Source: Nostoc sp. NMS2 (lineage in GTDB: Bacteria > Cyanobacteriota > Cyanobacteriia > Cyanobacteriales > Nostocaceae). From it: DNA of 64,000 nt. Shown one piece after another: positions 1 to 9,865 of the stretch. Numbering within the stretch: the first letter of the stretch is position 1; the number at the start of each line of letters is the position of its first letter. The position numbers and the translations under genes are program-made. The DNA lies in NCBI RefSeq assembly GCF_017115105.1, contig NZ_JABXKH010000144.1, forward strand, positions 1 through 64,000, in the 5' to 3' direction. Below the pieces are notes generated by a model. That model saw only the letters and a list, made by a program, of their open reading frames with translations, did no database searches and was not told the DNA's origin.

Positions 1-486
1 CTTTGTTGCATCAGTTCTGGGGCACGCGCGGTTGTCTTATAGCCCAGCCCTACGATATTGGTATACCTAATAGACATCTCCGAAAAAGAATGTAGAGACG
101 TAGCAGTGCTACGTCTCTACAAGGGTTCTGGATAACGCATATTTAATTTCTGGAGATGTCTAATGTAATAATGCAGGTAGGGCATTTAAATAATTGGGTG
201 CGTATTAAGATTAGTGTTTGATTTTTGAAAAAGCTTCGTAAGGGCGATCGCATCTATTTGTACGTACCTTACTGCACAAGTATTATGACAGAAATTTATA
301 CGCTTACATCCCCTTGACTTGAGTATTGATAACGGCTAATACATCAATGACATTTATTAGCAGGTTAATAAGCGTGTAAAGACGCGAAATTGAGCGTCTC
401 TGCAAAACTTTGAAACAAAGTAGGTTTTTGCTTAAGTTGATACCAATGAACATTGTTGTGTCTATACCTTGTACTCTCCAAACTAA
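1..486. other. Intergenic stretch with one small inverted-repeat element
   Basis: No convincing gene is seen here. The only structured part is a short element with inverted ends at about 70-163, listed separately. The rest is AT-rich and holds a few HIP1-like GCGATCGC words. A gene could end just left of the window, but nothing in the sequence shows it. Confidence 0.6.
70..163. mobile_element. MITE-like element with a perfect internal hairpin
   Basis: The outer ends are inverted copies: TAGACATCTCC at 71-81 and GGAGATGTCTA at 152-162. Between them, 91-121 is a hairpin with two 15-base perfect arms (TGTAGAGACGTAGCA and its complement) around one G. There is no open reading frame. TA at both ends fits a non-autonomous derivative of an IS630/Tc1-type element, which is inference from the end structure. 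The element is far from any promoter that can be recognised. Confidence 0.6.
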
Positions 487-1398
487 CTAAAATCCTAATT
501 TCTCCAACACTGGCTTGGTGGAAACAACGTGGCGTTCTAAACCCAGTTCTTTTGGACTAACCCCAAGTGCTAAAGCAATTAACTGGGGTAAGTGTAATAC
601 TGGTAAACCTAACTTTTGCTCAATTACCTTTTCCACCTCTGGCTGACGCGAGTCTAAATTTAAGTGGCATAGTGGACAAGGTGTAACTATACAGTCAGCA
701 CCAGATGTCAAAGCATCCTGAATATGCATCCCCGCCATTTTGAAAGATTGGGTAGTGGCATAACTAGCGAGGGGCCAACCACAACATTGTGTTCGGCCTC
801 GATAATAAATTGGTGTTGCACCCACTGCCCGAAACATATTTTCCATCGCTTCCGGTTGGAATGGGTCGTCATAAGGCATGGATTTTTGGGCGCGGAGGAG
901 ATAACAGCCATAAAAAGCCGCACATTTTAATCCAGTTAACTTCCGGGTGACACGTTTGGTAATTTCCTCTAAACCGTAATCTGTCACCAAAGCGTAGAGA
1001 AGATGTTTAACGTCAGTACTGCCGCGATAGGGTGAACAGCCTTCTTTATGCAGCAAGCCATTAACCTGTTCAATGTAGGTAGGGTTAGTTGTCTGGCATT
1101 CTTTCAGGTGTTCGTTCACATGACCAATAACACCTTGACAAGTACTGCAATGGGTAAGTAAGGGCAAATTTAATTCTTCTGCTAGGGCGATATTTCTAGC
1201 GTTAACTGTATCTTCTAACAGTTGAGAATCTTCTTTAAATGTGCCAGAACCACAGCAAGCAGCTTTTTTAAGTTCAACCAATTCAATACCTAGTGCTTTG
1301 GTAAGGGCTTGAGTTGACTGGTAAAGTTCCCGACAGGCCCCTTGAGCAACACAACCGGGGAAATAAGCGTACTTGAGTTTGAGTGTCTGAGATAGCAT
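487..1398 (-). CDS. HdrB-like CCG-domain iron-sulfur protein
   Basis: This 303-residue protein resembles subunit B of CoB-CoM heterodisulfide reductase and related CCG-domain redox proteins. Two cysteine-rich CCG modules are visible. The first has FPGCV near residue 15, ACCGSG near 48 and HCSTCQ near 83-88. The second has FYGCY near 163, QCCGWP near 207 and PCPLCH near 240-245. In this family the modules bind an unusual iron-sulfur cluster and take part in thiol/disulfide electron transfer. Cyanobacteria are not methanogens, so the partner and substrate are unknown here. It is transcribed alone, divergent from acpP across about 420 bases. The family call is firm; the specific role is not. Confidence 0.85.
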   Translation of the reverse strand: MLSQTLKLKYAYFPGCVAQGACRELYQSTQALTKALGIELVELKKAACCGSGTFKEDSQLLEDTVNARNIALAEELNLPLLTHCSTCQGVIGHVNEHLKECQTTNPTYIEQVNGLLHKEGCSPYRGSTDVKHLLYALVTDYGLEEITKRVTRKLTGLKCAAFYGCYLLRAQKSMPYDDPFQPEAMENMFRAVGATPIYYRGRTQCCGWPLASYATTQSFKMAGMHIQDALTSGADCIVTPCPLCHLNLDSRQPEVEKVIEQKLGLPVLHLPQLIALALGVSPKELGLERHVVSTKPVLEKLGF

Positions 1399-1820
1399 AG
1401 AGGTATATTTGGGTTAGAGCGATCGCTTTAAACAATAACTGTTTTATTACTCCTTGTTAGCACCAAAATTCTGATGTTTGACCTTCAGCGATTCTTGAAG
1501 CATCTAGTTTCAAAGCCCAAGCGTCTACATATTCTGATTGCTAGCGAGGCTGTAAATACTGATCGAGACATTGTAAAAAAATTTAGCAATAATTGACAAT
1601 CAAAGCATTTACACGGTGTCGGCGATGGCGTAGCCCGCTCCTATAAACAACTGTTCCCAGAAAATTTATCCTATTTTTTTGAGGAACAGGAGAGGTTTTC
1701 TAACAGAAAAACCCTTGGCAGTATACGGGCGATCGCGCTTGACGATAAGATGTATATGCTCAAAACAATGTCTTCTCTAAAGAGTAGATCCTAGCAACTG
1801 GTTAAGGACTTTTATTATTT
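1399..1820. other. Intergenic region upstream of acpP
   Basis: This 420-base gap between two divergent genes has no supported reading frame. It contains a copy of a short Nostoc-type repeat near 1618-1640 (GGCGATGGCGTAGCCCGC) and HIP1 words. It presumably carries the acpP promoter and long leader, but no convincing promoter boxes are visible. Confidence 0.5.
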
Positions 1821-2075
1821 ATGAGCCAAACAGAACTTTTTGAAAAGGTCAAGAAAATCGTCATCGAACAACTGAGTGTTGAAGATGCTGCCAAAATCAC
1901 TCCACAAGCTAAGTTTATGGAAGATTTAGGAGCCGATTCCCTAGATACTGTTGAACTCGTGATGGCTTTGGAAGAAGAATTTGATATTGAAATTCCCGAC
2001 GAAGCTGCCGAGCAGATTGTATCGGTTCAAGACGCAGTAGATTACATCAATAACAAAGTTGCTGCATCAGCTTAA
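1821..2075 (+). CDS. acpP: Acyl carrier protein
   Basis: This 84-residue acidic protein is the carrier of growing acyl chains in type II fatty acid synthesis. The phosphopantetheine attachment motif is clear: [10 protein letters not shown], with the modified Ser in DSL near residue 39. Length, charge and the downstream [11 protein letters not shown] segment are typical of AcpP. The ATG follows TTAAGGAC. It lies about 290 bases upstream of fabF on the same strand, the classic acpP-fabF arrangement. The gap between them is repeat-rich. Confidence 0.97.
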   Translation: MSQTELFEKVKKIVIEQLSVEDAAKITPQAKFMEDLGADSLDTVELVMALEEEFDIEIPDEAAEQIVSVQDAVDYINNKVAASA

Positions 2076-2368
2076 AAAAGTTTTGAGTCTCCGTTCGCCC
2101 TTGGAGTCTCCTATTAGGAGAAGTTCAGATGGCTTTGTCTCGCTCCCTCTGGGCGTTTATGGCAAAAACCACTGCTTTGACTTTTCACTGAGTGCTGAAC
2201 AGTTAAAAGTTTAGGAGTTAGAGTTTTCGGAGGCAAAAGTTCGGAGTTTTCTCCATCTTTGTGTGCTTCCAAAACTCAGAACTCAGTACGGGCTAAACCC
2301 TAGCTATCCGCTAACAGAACTCAGCACTGTTTAATGCCTGCTGCTTTTTCGCCACCTTTAACTGAATC

Positions 2369-3619
2369 ATGACAGATCATACACGTAAACGCGTTGTTGT
2401 AACTGGTGTTGGCGCGATTACACCGATAGGTAACACAGCAACAGAATATTGGGATGGATTATTGAGTGGACGCAATGGCATTGACCACATCACATTTTTT
2501 GATGCGTCTAGCCATGATTGCCGCATTGCTGGTGAGGTAAAAAACTTCGATCCACATGATTACTTGGAGCGCAAAGATGCCAAGCGCATGGATCGATTTG
2601 CCCAATTTGGGGTTGCGGCAGCAAAACAGGCTCTAGCTAACGCGCAGTTAGTTATTAATGAACTGAACGCAGAACAGGTAGGTGTCATGATCGGTTCTGG
2701 CGTTGGCGGCATTAAGGTATTAGAAGACCAGCAAACTATCTACCTCAACCGTGGGCCTGATCGCTGTAGTCCATTCATGATACCGATGATGATCGCTAAT
2801 ATGGCAGCAGGATTAACGGCAATTCACACGGGTGCTAAAGGGCCAAATTCCTGCCCTGTAACTGCCTGCGCTGCTGGCTCTAATGCTGTAGGCGATGCGT
2901 TCCGCTTAATTCAAGGGGGATATGCCAAAGCCATGATCTGCGGCGGAACAGAGGCAGCTGTGACACCATTATCAATGGCTGGGTTTGCTGCCTGCAAAGC
3001 CCTCTCTTTTCGCAATGACGATCCGGCTCATGCTTGCCGCCCCTTTGACCGCGATCGCAACGGATTTATATTAGGTGAAGGTTCAGGAATTTTAATTCTA
3101 GAAGAACTGCAACACGCCCTAAGTCGCGGCGCTCACATTTATGCCGAAATGATCGGCTATGGTATGACCTGTGACGCATACCATATCACTTCCCCCGTCC
3201 CTGGCGGATTAGGTGCAGCGAGAGCCATAGAACTAGCGCTCAAAGATGCCAGTATAACTCCCGAACAGATTAGCTACATTAATGCCCACGGCACTAGTAC
3301 CCCGGCGAATGATTCAACTGAAACCTCAGCCATCAAAAAAGCCTTGGGAGAATATGCCTATAAGGTGGCAATTAGCTCGACCAAATCGATGACAGGTCAT
3401 TTATTAGGCGGTTCTGGAGGTATTGAAGCCGTGGCAACAGTACTGGCGATCGCTAATGACCAAATTCCACCAACAATCAATCTGGAAAATCCCGATCCAG
3501 AATGTGACTTAGATTACGTGCCTAACTACAGCCGCGCTCAAAAAGTCGAGGTGGCAATATCCAATTCTTTTGGGTTTGGCGGTCATAATGTCACACTGGC
3601 CTTTAAGAAATACGTCTAA
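2369..3619 (+). CDS. fabF: 3-oxoacyl-[acyl-carrier-protein] synthase II
   Basis: This 416-residue condensing enzyme elongates acyl-ACP with malonyl-ACP. The catalytic Cys-His-His triad of KAS II is visible: Cys in TACAAGSNAVG near residue 169, His in NAHGTSTPAND near 306 and His in KSMTGHLLGGSGG near 344. The N-terminus (RVVVTGVGAITPIG) and the C-terminal NSFGFGGHN are standard for FabF. The gene follows acpP and precedes transketolase. Its stop is followed directly by a purine-rich repeat. Length and residues point to a functional enzyme. Confidence 0.97.
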   Translation: MTDHTRKRVVVTGVGAITPIGNTATEYWDGLLSGRNGIDHITFFDASSHDCRIAGEVKNFDPHDYLERKDAKRMDRFAQFGVAAAKQALANAQLVINELNAEQVGVMIGSGVGGIKVLEDQQTIYLNRGPDRCSPFMIPMMIANMAAGLTAIHTGAKGPNSCPVTACAAGSNAVGDAFRLIQGGYAKAMICGGTEAAVTPLSMAGFAACKALSFRNDDPAHACRPFDRDRNGFILGEGSGILILEELQHALSRGAHIYAEMIGYGMTCDAYHITSPVPGGLGAARAIELALKDASITPEQISYINAHGTSTPANDSTETSAIKKALGEYAYKVAISSTKSMTGHLLGGSGGIEAVATVLAIANDQIPPTINLENPDPECDLDYVPNYSRAQKVEVAISNSFGFGGHNVTLAFKKYV

Positions 3620-3620
3620 A

Positions 3621-3742
3621 AGAAGGCAGGGGAGCAGGGAGCAGGGAGTAGGGGGACAAGGGGGAATTATTGAACAAGTATCTCCCGTGTCTCCCCCCTC
3701 TTCCTTGTCTCCCTTGTCTCTTCTTCATGCCCAATGCCCCAT
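3621..3742. repeat. Interspersed repeat with purine-rich and pyrimidine-rich arms
   Basis: A G/A-rich arm (AGGGGAGCAGGGAGCAGGG) is followed by the core AATTATTGAACAAGT and a C/T-rich arm ending in CATGCCCAATGCCCCA. The arms are roughly complementary and could fold. The same design recurs near 17350, 28441, 31316, 55180, 55826, 60648 and 63160, in both orientations. The apparent reading frame across it is low-complexity and not a gene. Confidence 0.8.
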
Positions 3743-3834
3743 ACCCAAAGTATCAGAAATATCATTCCGATATAATTTAAGCGTTCAGCATGACCCAATT
3801 ATCAGCTTGATTTATCACCATAAACTCAGGAGAT

Positions 3835-3858
3835 CCCGCTTGTCCATCCACAAGCGGG
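3835..3858. promoter_or_regulatory. Hairpin in the leader of transketolase
   Basis: Nine-base perfect arms, CCCGCTTGT and ACAAGCGGG, flank CCATCC. It lies about 90 bases upstream of the tktA start. No T-run follows, so it is more likely a leader hairpin or a repeat than a fabF terminator. The role is unknown. Confidence 0.4.
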
Positions 3859-3950
3859 GGTGGGATGATGAGGATACTGTGGGGAATCTAAAATAACCCC
3901 AGTAAGAGAAGCTACGAAGAGTGCTAACCCGTCGTTAAAAACAAGAGATT

Positions 3951-5978
3951 ATGACTGTTGCAACCCAATCCGCCAGAGAACTGTCCCTCGAAGAACTTTG
4001 TATTAACTCAATCCGCTTCTTGGCTGTTGATGCCGTAGAAAAAGCAAAATCGGGACACCCAGGACTACCAATGGGTGCGGCTCCGATGGCTTTTGTCCTC
4101 TGGGATCGCTTTTTGAAGTTTAATCCCAAAAATCCCAAATGGTTTAACCGCGATCGCTTTGTCTTGTCTGCCGGTCATGGCTCGATGTTGCAGTACGCTC
4201 TACTGTACCTAGCAGGCTACGATAGCGTCACCATTGAAGATATCAAACAATTCCGTCAATGGGAATCCAAAACCCCTGGACACCCTGAAAACTTCATGAC
4301 CCCAGGCGTGGAAGTCACAACTGGCCCCTTGGGTCAAGGAATTGCCAATGGAGTTGGTTTAGCGATCGCCGAAGCACATCTTGCTGCTAAATACAACAAA
4401 CCCGATACCAAGATTGTTGACCATTACACTTACGTAATTGTAGGTGACGGTTGCAACATGGAAGGTATTTCTGGTGAAGCTGCTTCTTTCGCGGGACACT
4501 TGGGATTAGGCAAACTAATCGCTCTGTACGACGATAACCACATTTCCATCGACGGTTCCACAGATGTAGCATTTACCGAAGATGTTTCTAAGCGCTTTGA
4601 AGCTTACGGTTGGCATGTTCTGCATGTTAAAGATGGTAATACCGATTTAGAAGCGATCGCCAAAGCAATTGAAGAAGCTAAATCTGTCACCGATAAGCCG
4701 ACCATGATTAAGGTGACAACCATCATTGGTTATGGTTCTCCCAATAAAGCAAACACTGCTGGTGTTCACGGTGCTGCTTTGGGTGGAGACGAAATAGCCT
4801 TGACTCGGAAAAATTTGGGTTGGGAATACGAGCCTTTCGTAGTTCCCCAAGATGCTCTCAACCACACACGCAAAGCAGTGGAACGCGGTGCAGGCTACGA
4901 AAGCGAATGGAATAAAACCTTTGCCGACTACAAAGCTAAGTATCCCCAAGAAGCGGCTGAATTTGAACGCTACATAAGCAGCAAACTACCCGACGGTTGG
5001 GATAAGGTACTACCCACCTACACCCCCGAAGAGAAAGGACTGCCCACCCGCAAACACTCAGAAAACTGCCTCAACAAACTAGCGGCAGTGTTACCTGAAT
5101 TGATTGGTGGTTCAGCTGACTTAACCCACTCCAACTTGACCGAAATCAAGGGCAAGGGCGACTTCCAAAAAGGGCACTATGAAAACCCCAACATCCACTT
5201 TGGTGTGCGGGAACATGCTATGGGCGCAATCTGTAATGGTATAGCGCTGCACAGTTCAGGATTAATCCCCTACGGTGCTACCTTCTTGATCTTCACAGAC
5301 TATATGCGTGCTGCCATCCGCTTATCCGCCCTTTCTCAAGCTGGCGTGATTTGGGTGATGACTCACGATTCCATTGGACAAGGTGAAGATGGACCCACAC
5401 ACCAACCCATTGAAACTCTGGCTTCCTTGCGAGCCATTCCTAATTTAACCGTGTTCCGTCCCGCAGACGGTAACGAAACCTCTGGCGCTTATAAAATAGC
5501 GATCGAGAAAGCAAAGCAAAACGCTCCTTCTCTGTTAGCGTTTACCCGTCAAAACGTTCCCAACTTGGCAGGTACATCAATTGAGGGTGTGGCGAAGGGT
5601 GGATACACTGTGGTTGATAGCGAAGGTACACCTGAAATCATCTTGATTGGTACTGGTTCAGAATTGAGCCTCGCTGTCGGCGCAGCCGAAAAACTCAAAG
5701 CTGAAGGCAAGAAAGTTCGTGTCGTCTCGCTACCTTCATGGGAACTGTTTGAAGCACAGGATGCAGCTTATAAAGAATCCATTCTGCCAAAAGCTGTCAC
5801 CAAGCGTTTGTCTGTAGAAGCTGGTAGCAGTTTCGGTTGGCATAAGTATGTTGGTACTGAAGGTGATTGCGTTAGTATCGATCGCTTTGGTGCTTCGGCT
5901 CCAGGTAATGTTTGTCTAGAGAAGTTTGGCTTTAGCGTTGATAATGTGTTAGCTAAGGCTAAACAATTGTTGGGTTAA
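3951..5978 (+). CDS. tktA: Transketolase
   Basis: This 675-residue thiamine diphosphate enzyme moves two-carbon units between sugar phosphates in the Calvin-Benson cycle and the pentose phosphate pathway. The thiamine-binding segment is seen as [14 protein letters not shown] near residues 161-174. The transketolase signature region DGPTHQPIE and the [10 protein letters not shown] motif are also present. Length matches bacterial transketolases (about 660-680). The gene stands alone and is closed by a strong terminator at 6008-6034. No defects are visible. Confidence 0.97.
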   Translation: MTVATQSARELSLEELCINSIRFLAVDAVEKAKSGHPGLPMGAAPMAFVLWDRFLKFNPKNPKWFNRDRFVLSAGHGSMLQYALLYLAGYDSVTIEDIKQFRQWESKTPGHPENFMTPGVEVTTGPLGQGIANGVGLAIAEAHLAAKYNKPDTKIVDHYTYVIVGDGCNMEGISGEAASFAGHLGLGKLIALYDDNHISIDGSTDVAFTEDVSKRFEAYGWHVLHVKDGNTDLEAIAKAIEEAKSVTDKPTMIKVTTIIGYGSPNKANTAGVHGAALGGDEIALTRKNLGWEYEPFVVPQDALNHTRKAVERGAGYESEWNKTFADYKAKYPQEAAEFERYISSKLPDGWDKVLPTYTPEEKGLPTRKHSENCLNKLAAVLPELIGGSADLTHSNLTEIKGKGDFQKGHYENPNIHFGVREHAMGAICNGIALHSSGLIPYGATFLIFTDYMRAAIRLSALSQAGVIWVMTHDSIGQGEDGPTHQPIETLASLRAIPNLTVFRPADGNETSGAYKIAIEKAKQNAPSLLAFTRQNVPNLAGTSIEGVAKGGYTVVDSEGTPEIILIGTGSELSLAVGAAEKLKAEGKKVRVVSLPSWELFEAQDAAYKESILPKAVTKRLSVEAGSSFGWHKYVGTEGDCVSIDRFGASAPGNVCLEKFGFSVDNVLAKAKQLLG

Positions 5979-6007
5979 TAGCAACAGAATATTCTCAAAA
6001 TTTTGTG

Positions 6008-6034
6008 AGGTGGGCAAGATGCCCACCTTTTTTT
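6008..6034 (+). terminator. Rho-independent terminator of tktA
   Basis: Perfect nine-base arms AGGTGGGCA and TGCCCACCT enclose AGA, followed at once by seven T. It starts 30 bases after the tktA stop. This is the clearest intrinsic terminator in the window. Confidence 0.9.
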
Positions 6035-6124
6035 ACGCGAGGGAGATTGTTTATAGATATGTGTGCTTTAATGGTGGGCGGCTTTTATTCGTTCATGAAT
6101 TTTCATCACACAAAACGATCGCCG

Positions 6125-6304
6125 ATGCTTCTCACACACAAAGAAAACATTTTAAAATTTAGCTGGCTTCTACCCAGCTTCTTAAGCTTGTTCCTGTTTG
6201 GCTCCACTGTCAAAGCTGCTGCGATCGCTAAGAAAATTGCTGAATACTACTGTCCAGCCCTTAAGGAAGTGATTCTTCAGCCTCTGTTAGAGGAGAGGGA
6301 GTAG
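6125..6304 (+). CDS. Possible small secreted or membrane protein
   Basis: A 59-residue reading frame starts at ATG 6125 and has a hydrophobic stretch (FSWLLPSFLSLFLFGSTVKA) like a signal peptide, followed by a short helical tail. A longer frame opens upstream but would begin inside the tktA terminator, so the shorter start is preferred. No family is recognised. It could be spurious. Confidence 0.3.
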   Translation: MLLTHKENILKFSWLLPSFLSLFLFGSTVKAAAIAKKIAEYYCPALKEVILQPLLEERE

Positions 6305-6339
6305 GTAAAATCAATTAATTCTGACTCTGCCAATTTTAG

Positions 6340-6392
6340 ATTTTGGATTGAAGGAAAAATCTAAAATCTAAAATCTAAAATCTAAAATCGAA
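6340..6392. repeat. AAAATCT heptamer tandem repeat
   Basis: The heptamer AATCTAA/ATCTAAA is repeated several times head to tail, preceded by the partly complementary TTTTAGATTTTGGATT. The same type recurs near 10508-10530, 29952-30015, 30062-30101 and 57163-57233. It is typical of short tandemly repeated repetitive DNA in Nostocaceae. Confidence 0.75.
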
Positions 6393-6398
6393 TAACTT

Positions 6399-7205
6399 CT
6401 ATGGCGAAATCTTAGCGGGTTTCAAATTTCTGGCTTTGTAGAACATTTCCAAGCTATCGCGATCGCCGACAAAACGCCAGTGCCACGGCTCATAACTCAC
6501 ACCTTGAACATTATCTTTAGGAAAGGACATTTCAAAGCTAAAACGTGCTGCATTTGCTTGCAGCCACTGATAAGCCCTAGTCTTGTCAAAATTGGTTTGG
6601 AGATTAGTTGCCGGTACCGATCCATCCCCAACATCCACAGCATAACCTGTGTGATGTTCGCTATGACCAGGAGGAGCGCTCAGGGCAGCTCGTTCTGCTG
6701 GCGTTTGATTTCGCTGGGCACTGACACCAAAAAACAATTGCTCCTGGTCTTTAACTGAGCGAAAGCCAGAAATTGGCACTAAAGTTACGCCTGCACTCCT
6801 CGCTGCCGCTACCATCTCCTCAAATTTTTGGGCAGCAGCTTTTCGCATTCTAAAGCCCCTATTTGCGGAGATGGTTATTAGTTGTGACTGAGGCGCTTCT
6901 GGGTAGGGAAAATGCCCTAATACAGTATCGCTAGAATTATTAGATGGTGCTGGAGTTGGAGGAGCAGAAGTAGCTGGTAAAGGTTGAGAATCGGCGGTTT
7001 TTTTGGGTGCAGTGACGAAAAACAAAAAACCGCTAATTAAAGCCAGCAGGATAAATCCCACCACTCCGCCAATCAGCATAATTTGGGGTTGCAACCACAT
7101 TTTTCGGGCTGCAACAGGGGTATCACGTACAGCCACTGGAATATCATCATCACCAAGGTCATTCGATGAGTTTTGCGGTTTTCCAGAAAACCCTGCCTTA
7201 TTCAA
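6399..7205 (-). CDS. D-Ala-D-Ala carboxypeptidase, VanY/M15 family
   Basis: This is a membrane-anchored peptidase that trims peptidoglycan stem peptides in the periplasm. A single membrane segment (IMLIGGVVGFILLALISGF) follows a cytoplasmic N-terminus. A Pro/Ser-rich linker then leads to the M15 domain. Zinc-ligand motifs are visible: GHSEHHTGYAVDVGDG (SxHxxGxAxD) and EPWHWRF (ExxHW). The start is chosen at TTG 7205 because GGAG sits seven bases upstream; the frame stays open to 7250 without a good site. It gives about 268 residues. The next gene is divergent. Confidence 0.88.
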   Translation of the reverse strand: MNKAGFSGKPQNSSNDLGDDDIPVAVRDTPVAARKMWLQPQIMLIGGVVGFILLALISGFLFFVTAPKKTADSQPLPATSAPPTPAPSNNSSDTVLGHFPYPEAPQSQLITISANRGFRMRKAAAQKFEEMVAAARSAGVTLVPISGFRSVKDQEQLFFGVSAQRNQTPAERAALSAPPGHSEHHTGYAVDVGDGSVPATNLQTNFDKTRAYQWLQANAARFSFEMSFPKDNVQGVSYEPWHWRFVGDRDSLEMFYKARNLKPAKISP

Positions 7206-7307
7206 GGGTAAACTCCTGTTTTTGTGGGATAGCCATAACAGATTTTGCACTGGACAAAAGTAGACGTAACAGGTAGCATTTTACATCTGTGGTTCTTAGG
7301 CGCAATC

Positions 7308-8225
7308 TTGACAAACCTTTTAGAACTATACGTCAAGCTGGGAGGATTAGTCCTGGTAGGTTTTATTCTGGGACGCAAACTACCTGTGACAGTTCCTACA
7401 CGTTTGGGACAGTTTCTTTTTTGGGTGGGAGTACCTATAAGCATAGTATCCTTTTTGCGTCAATCCAGCTTGTCAGGGCAAATTTTGGTTGCACCTGGAA
7501 TAGCTTACCTAGCCATTTTACTAGGAGCTTTTTTAGCTTGGTTAGGGATTAAAGGACAAGCCTATTTTAGAAATATCGTCCTCCAACCACCAACTCAGGC
7601 TAGCTTGATATTAGCCGCAATGTTGGGTAATACAGGTTATCTTGGTTTTCCCATTACCTTAGCAATGGTAGGCAAAGAATACTTTGCTTGGGCGTTATTC
7701 TACGATTTGTTAGGTTCATTCCCCGGAACTTATGCCTTGGGTGTATTGCTAGCAGCGCGTTTTGGCGGCGGTGTCCAGAATCATTGGCAGATTAGCAAGT
7801 CTATCTTAATTAATCCTGCTCTGTGGGGTTTTGGATTTGGCTTGCTGTTTCGGCAGGTGACAATTCCCACAGTCGCAGAATTCTGCTTGGATAAATTTGC
7901 TTGGATTAGTGTAGCTTTATCTCTGGTGTTAATTGGAATGCGACTGGCACTGCTCAAATCTTGGCGTAGTCTACCACAAGTAGGGATAAGCTTGGGAATC
8001 AAAATGCTGCTAGTTCCCTTGATATTGGGGAGTATTTTACCCCTCTTTGGATTAACTGGGGCGATCGCAAAAATCATTGTGTTACAAATGGCCATGCCTC
8101 CAGCTTTTGCCACACTGGTAATTGCTGAGACATTCAATCTCGATCGCGATTTAGCAGTTACTGCCTTAGCTGCTGGGGCTATAGTATTGTTGGTTACTCT
8201 CCCAGTTTGGCTGTGGCTGTTTTGA
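7308..8225 (+). CDS. AEC-family permease (auxin efflux carrier type)
   Basis: This is a polytopic membrane protein with about ten hydrophobic helices. The family's two halves start with LVGFILGRKLPVTVPTRLG and FVLG-like segments, and the loop LAAMLGNTGYLGFPI contains the conserved N-x-G-Y/F-x-G-x-P motif. Bacterial members export or import organic acids or other small metabolites; the substrate cannot be told here. Two TTG codons compete as starts, 7245 and 7308. The second begins at the expected LTNLLELYVKLGG and avoids overlap with the divergent peptidase, but the choice is uncertain. Confidence 0.8.
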   Translation: MTNLLELYVKLGGLVLVGFILGRKLPVTVPTRLGQFLFWVGVPISIVSFLRQSSLSGQILVAPGIAYLAILLGAFLAWLGIKGQAYFRNIVLQPPTQASLILAAMLGNTGYLGFPITLAMVGKEYFAWALFYDLLGSFPGTYALGVLLAARFGGGVQNHWQISKSILINPALWGFGFGLLFRQVTIPTVAEFCLDKFAWISVALSLVLIGMRLALLKSWRSLPQVGISLGIKMLLVPLILGSILPLFGLTGAIAKIIVLQMAMPPAFATLVIAETFNLDRDLAVTALAAGAIVLLVTLPVWLWLF

Positions 8226-8280
8226 TTTTGGATTTATGCACTGTGTGCGATCGCATTTGTAAATTCGTTCATAGTCTTTA

Positions 8281-8669
8281 CTAGAGGTCGGGAATTACGT
8301 GAATCAGTCCAGTCTGGAAAGCTTTGTCGTAGGTGATGACAGCTAAACTTTCGAGTTCAGCCTGAGCCACGATCGTGCGATCAAAGGGATCTCGGTGAGC
8401 AATCGGTAGGCTTCCTGCTCTGAGCGCATGGACTGTGGTGATGGCAAGTTCGATAAATTTAGCCTGATGCAATATCTGTGAATATTGCTCAACAAGTTGT
8501 TTGGCTTCGGGTAGTTTACCCATGCGGTATTTGGTGGCAATTTCCCAAGCAGAAGCACTACTGACAATAATGCGATGATCTGGGTTGCGAATGATGTCTC
8601 GGCAGTCAGTGTGGAGTTTTTGATCGTCAAAGAGCCACCACAGCAGGATATGGGTGTCGATGAGGTAGC

Positions 8670-8673
<4 letters not shown>
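8281..8673 (-). CDS. vapC: VapC-type PIN-domain toxin
   Basis: This is a PIN-domain ribonuclease of about 130 residues, the toxin half of a VapBC-like module. Conserved acidic residues are visible: D in LIDTHILLW, E in SAWEIATKYRMGK, and the aspartates in HRDPFDRTIVAQA and TYDKAF. These form the Mg-dependent RNase site in the family. ATG 8673 is preferred to 8679 because it gives MSYLIDTH and an ATGA overlap with the upstream antitoxin stop (8670-8672). The toxin reads as intact although its antitoxin is frameshifted. Confidence 0.88.
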
Positions 8674-8872
<199 letters not shown>

Positions 8873-9019
8873 TCAAACTCTTCGGTGGTTATTAATCAAT
8901 AAGTTCGGTGCTTGTTTCCGCTTCGTTCATGATGGCTCGTCTTTAGAATATGGGAATCGGCGGCGCACTTTTTGCAGTTTAGTAAGTCAATTAGTCATTA
9001 AATAGCTAGTTTAGAAGCA

Positions 9020-9679
9020 TTATGCATCCTGTACTGGATGCTGCCCATAATATGGCAAAGCCTCTGACCAATTAGGATACTTCCCCTCTTGCCAATCGAG
9101 ATTAGCTAGTTCTAAAATACTTGTCACCGTCGCTGCTAACCCAGATTGAGCTTGAATCAACTGATAATTAGTGTTCCAATTCGCTAAAGTTTCCTGCCAT
9201 GCTTCTGGTGTGAACACTCTATCTGACAAACACACTTTTAGTTTAGAAGTATCTGGCTCAAACTGATAAATAGCAGCAAAAATTTGACCTCGTTGTGCTG
9301 GCATTTCCACAGCAATAGTTTTCGGACTTTGACTTTTGCGTTCTTCTGACCAAGCTACGGCAGCCAAAGTTGAAATCGCAAATACAGGGATATCTAACTG
9401 TTGCCCCAAAGTCCGAGCAGTAACAACGCCAATCCGAGTTCCTGTAAAGCCACCAGGGCCTTTTGCAACTGCGATAAATGACAAATCTGCCCAAGTTTGC
9501 GGTTTGATAAATTCAATTAAATATTGATGTATGAGACTAGATAAATCACGCCCCAAATTCCAAACCTGAGAGCGAGTATCGCCTGCAAAATTACTAATTT
9601 CTAAACCCAATTCGGGAGTGGTGGTGTGCAGTGATAAAGCGTATTTTGTGGTTGTGAGGTGTTTTAGTTCTGTGGTCAA
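9020..9679 (-). CDS. tsaB: tRNA threonylcarbamoyladenosine biosynthesis protein TsaB
   Basis: This 219-residue ASKHA-fold protein acts with TsaD and TsaE to put threonylcarbamoyl on A37 of ANN-decoding tRNAs. The family signature GPGGFTGTRIGV is visible near residue 74, followed by the typical helix TARTLGQQLDIPVFAISTL. The N-terminus (YALSLHTTTPELGLEIS) is the usual TsaB strand. Length is normal. It is separated from ycf34 by about 330 bases with an orphan CRISPR-like repeat and a palindrome. Confidence 0.92.
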   Translation of the reverse strand: MTTELKHLTTTKYALSLHTTTPELGLEISNFAGDTRSQVWNLGRDLSSLIHQYLIEFIKPQTWADLSFIAVAKGPGGFTGTRIGVVTARTLGQQLDIPVFAISTLAAVAWSEERKSQSPKTIAVEMPAQRGQIFAAIYQFEPDTSKLKVCLSDRVFTPEAWQETLANWNTNYQLIQAQSGLAATVTSILELANLDWQEGKYPNWSEALPYYGQHPVQDA

Positions 9680-9757
9680 AGTTAATTAAAATATTTATTT
9701 TTTAGAGTTGACTTGATTTCTCTATTCAACCACATCACAGTTCTGAGTTTTCACTTT

Positions 9758-9792
9758 GTTTCCATCCCCGTGAGGGGAAGTGATTGAAAAAC
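9758..9792. repeat. Single CRISPR-like repeat unit without array
   Basis: The unit begins GTTTCCATCCCCGTGAGGGG and ends AAGTGATTGAAAAAC. It has the layout of a cyanobacterial CRISPR repeat: GTTTCC start, CCCC(GTGA)GGGG hairpin and GATTGAAAAAC end. Only one copy is present, with no second repeat at a spacer distance and no cas gene in the window. Confidence 0.55.
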
Positions 9793-9865
9793 CCTACCTT
9801 TCTATAACCCTTACTCTGACTGGTTTTGAAGGGGTCATTTTCGCGGGGGGTCAACGAAAGAATCA

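Noticed and set aside
3570-3896. Open frame overlapping the end of fabF and the following repeat
   Set aside because: It uses another frame of fabF and then a low-complexity interspersed repeat; no ribosome site or protein-like composition.
6005-6124. Longer N-terminus of the small protein at 6125
   Set aside because: It would start within the stem of the tktA terminator.
9758-9792. A CRISPR array
   Set aside because: Only single repeat-like units occur, without a second repeat at spacer distance and without cas genes.
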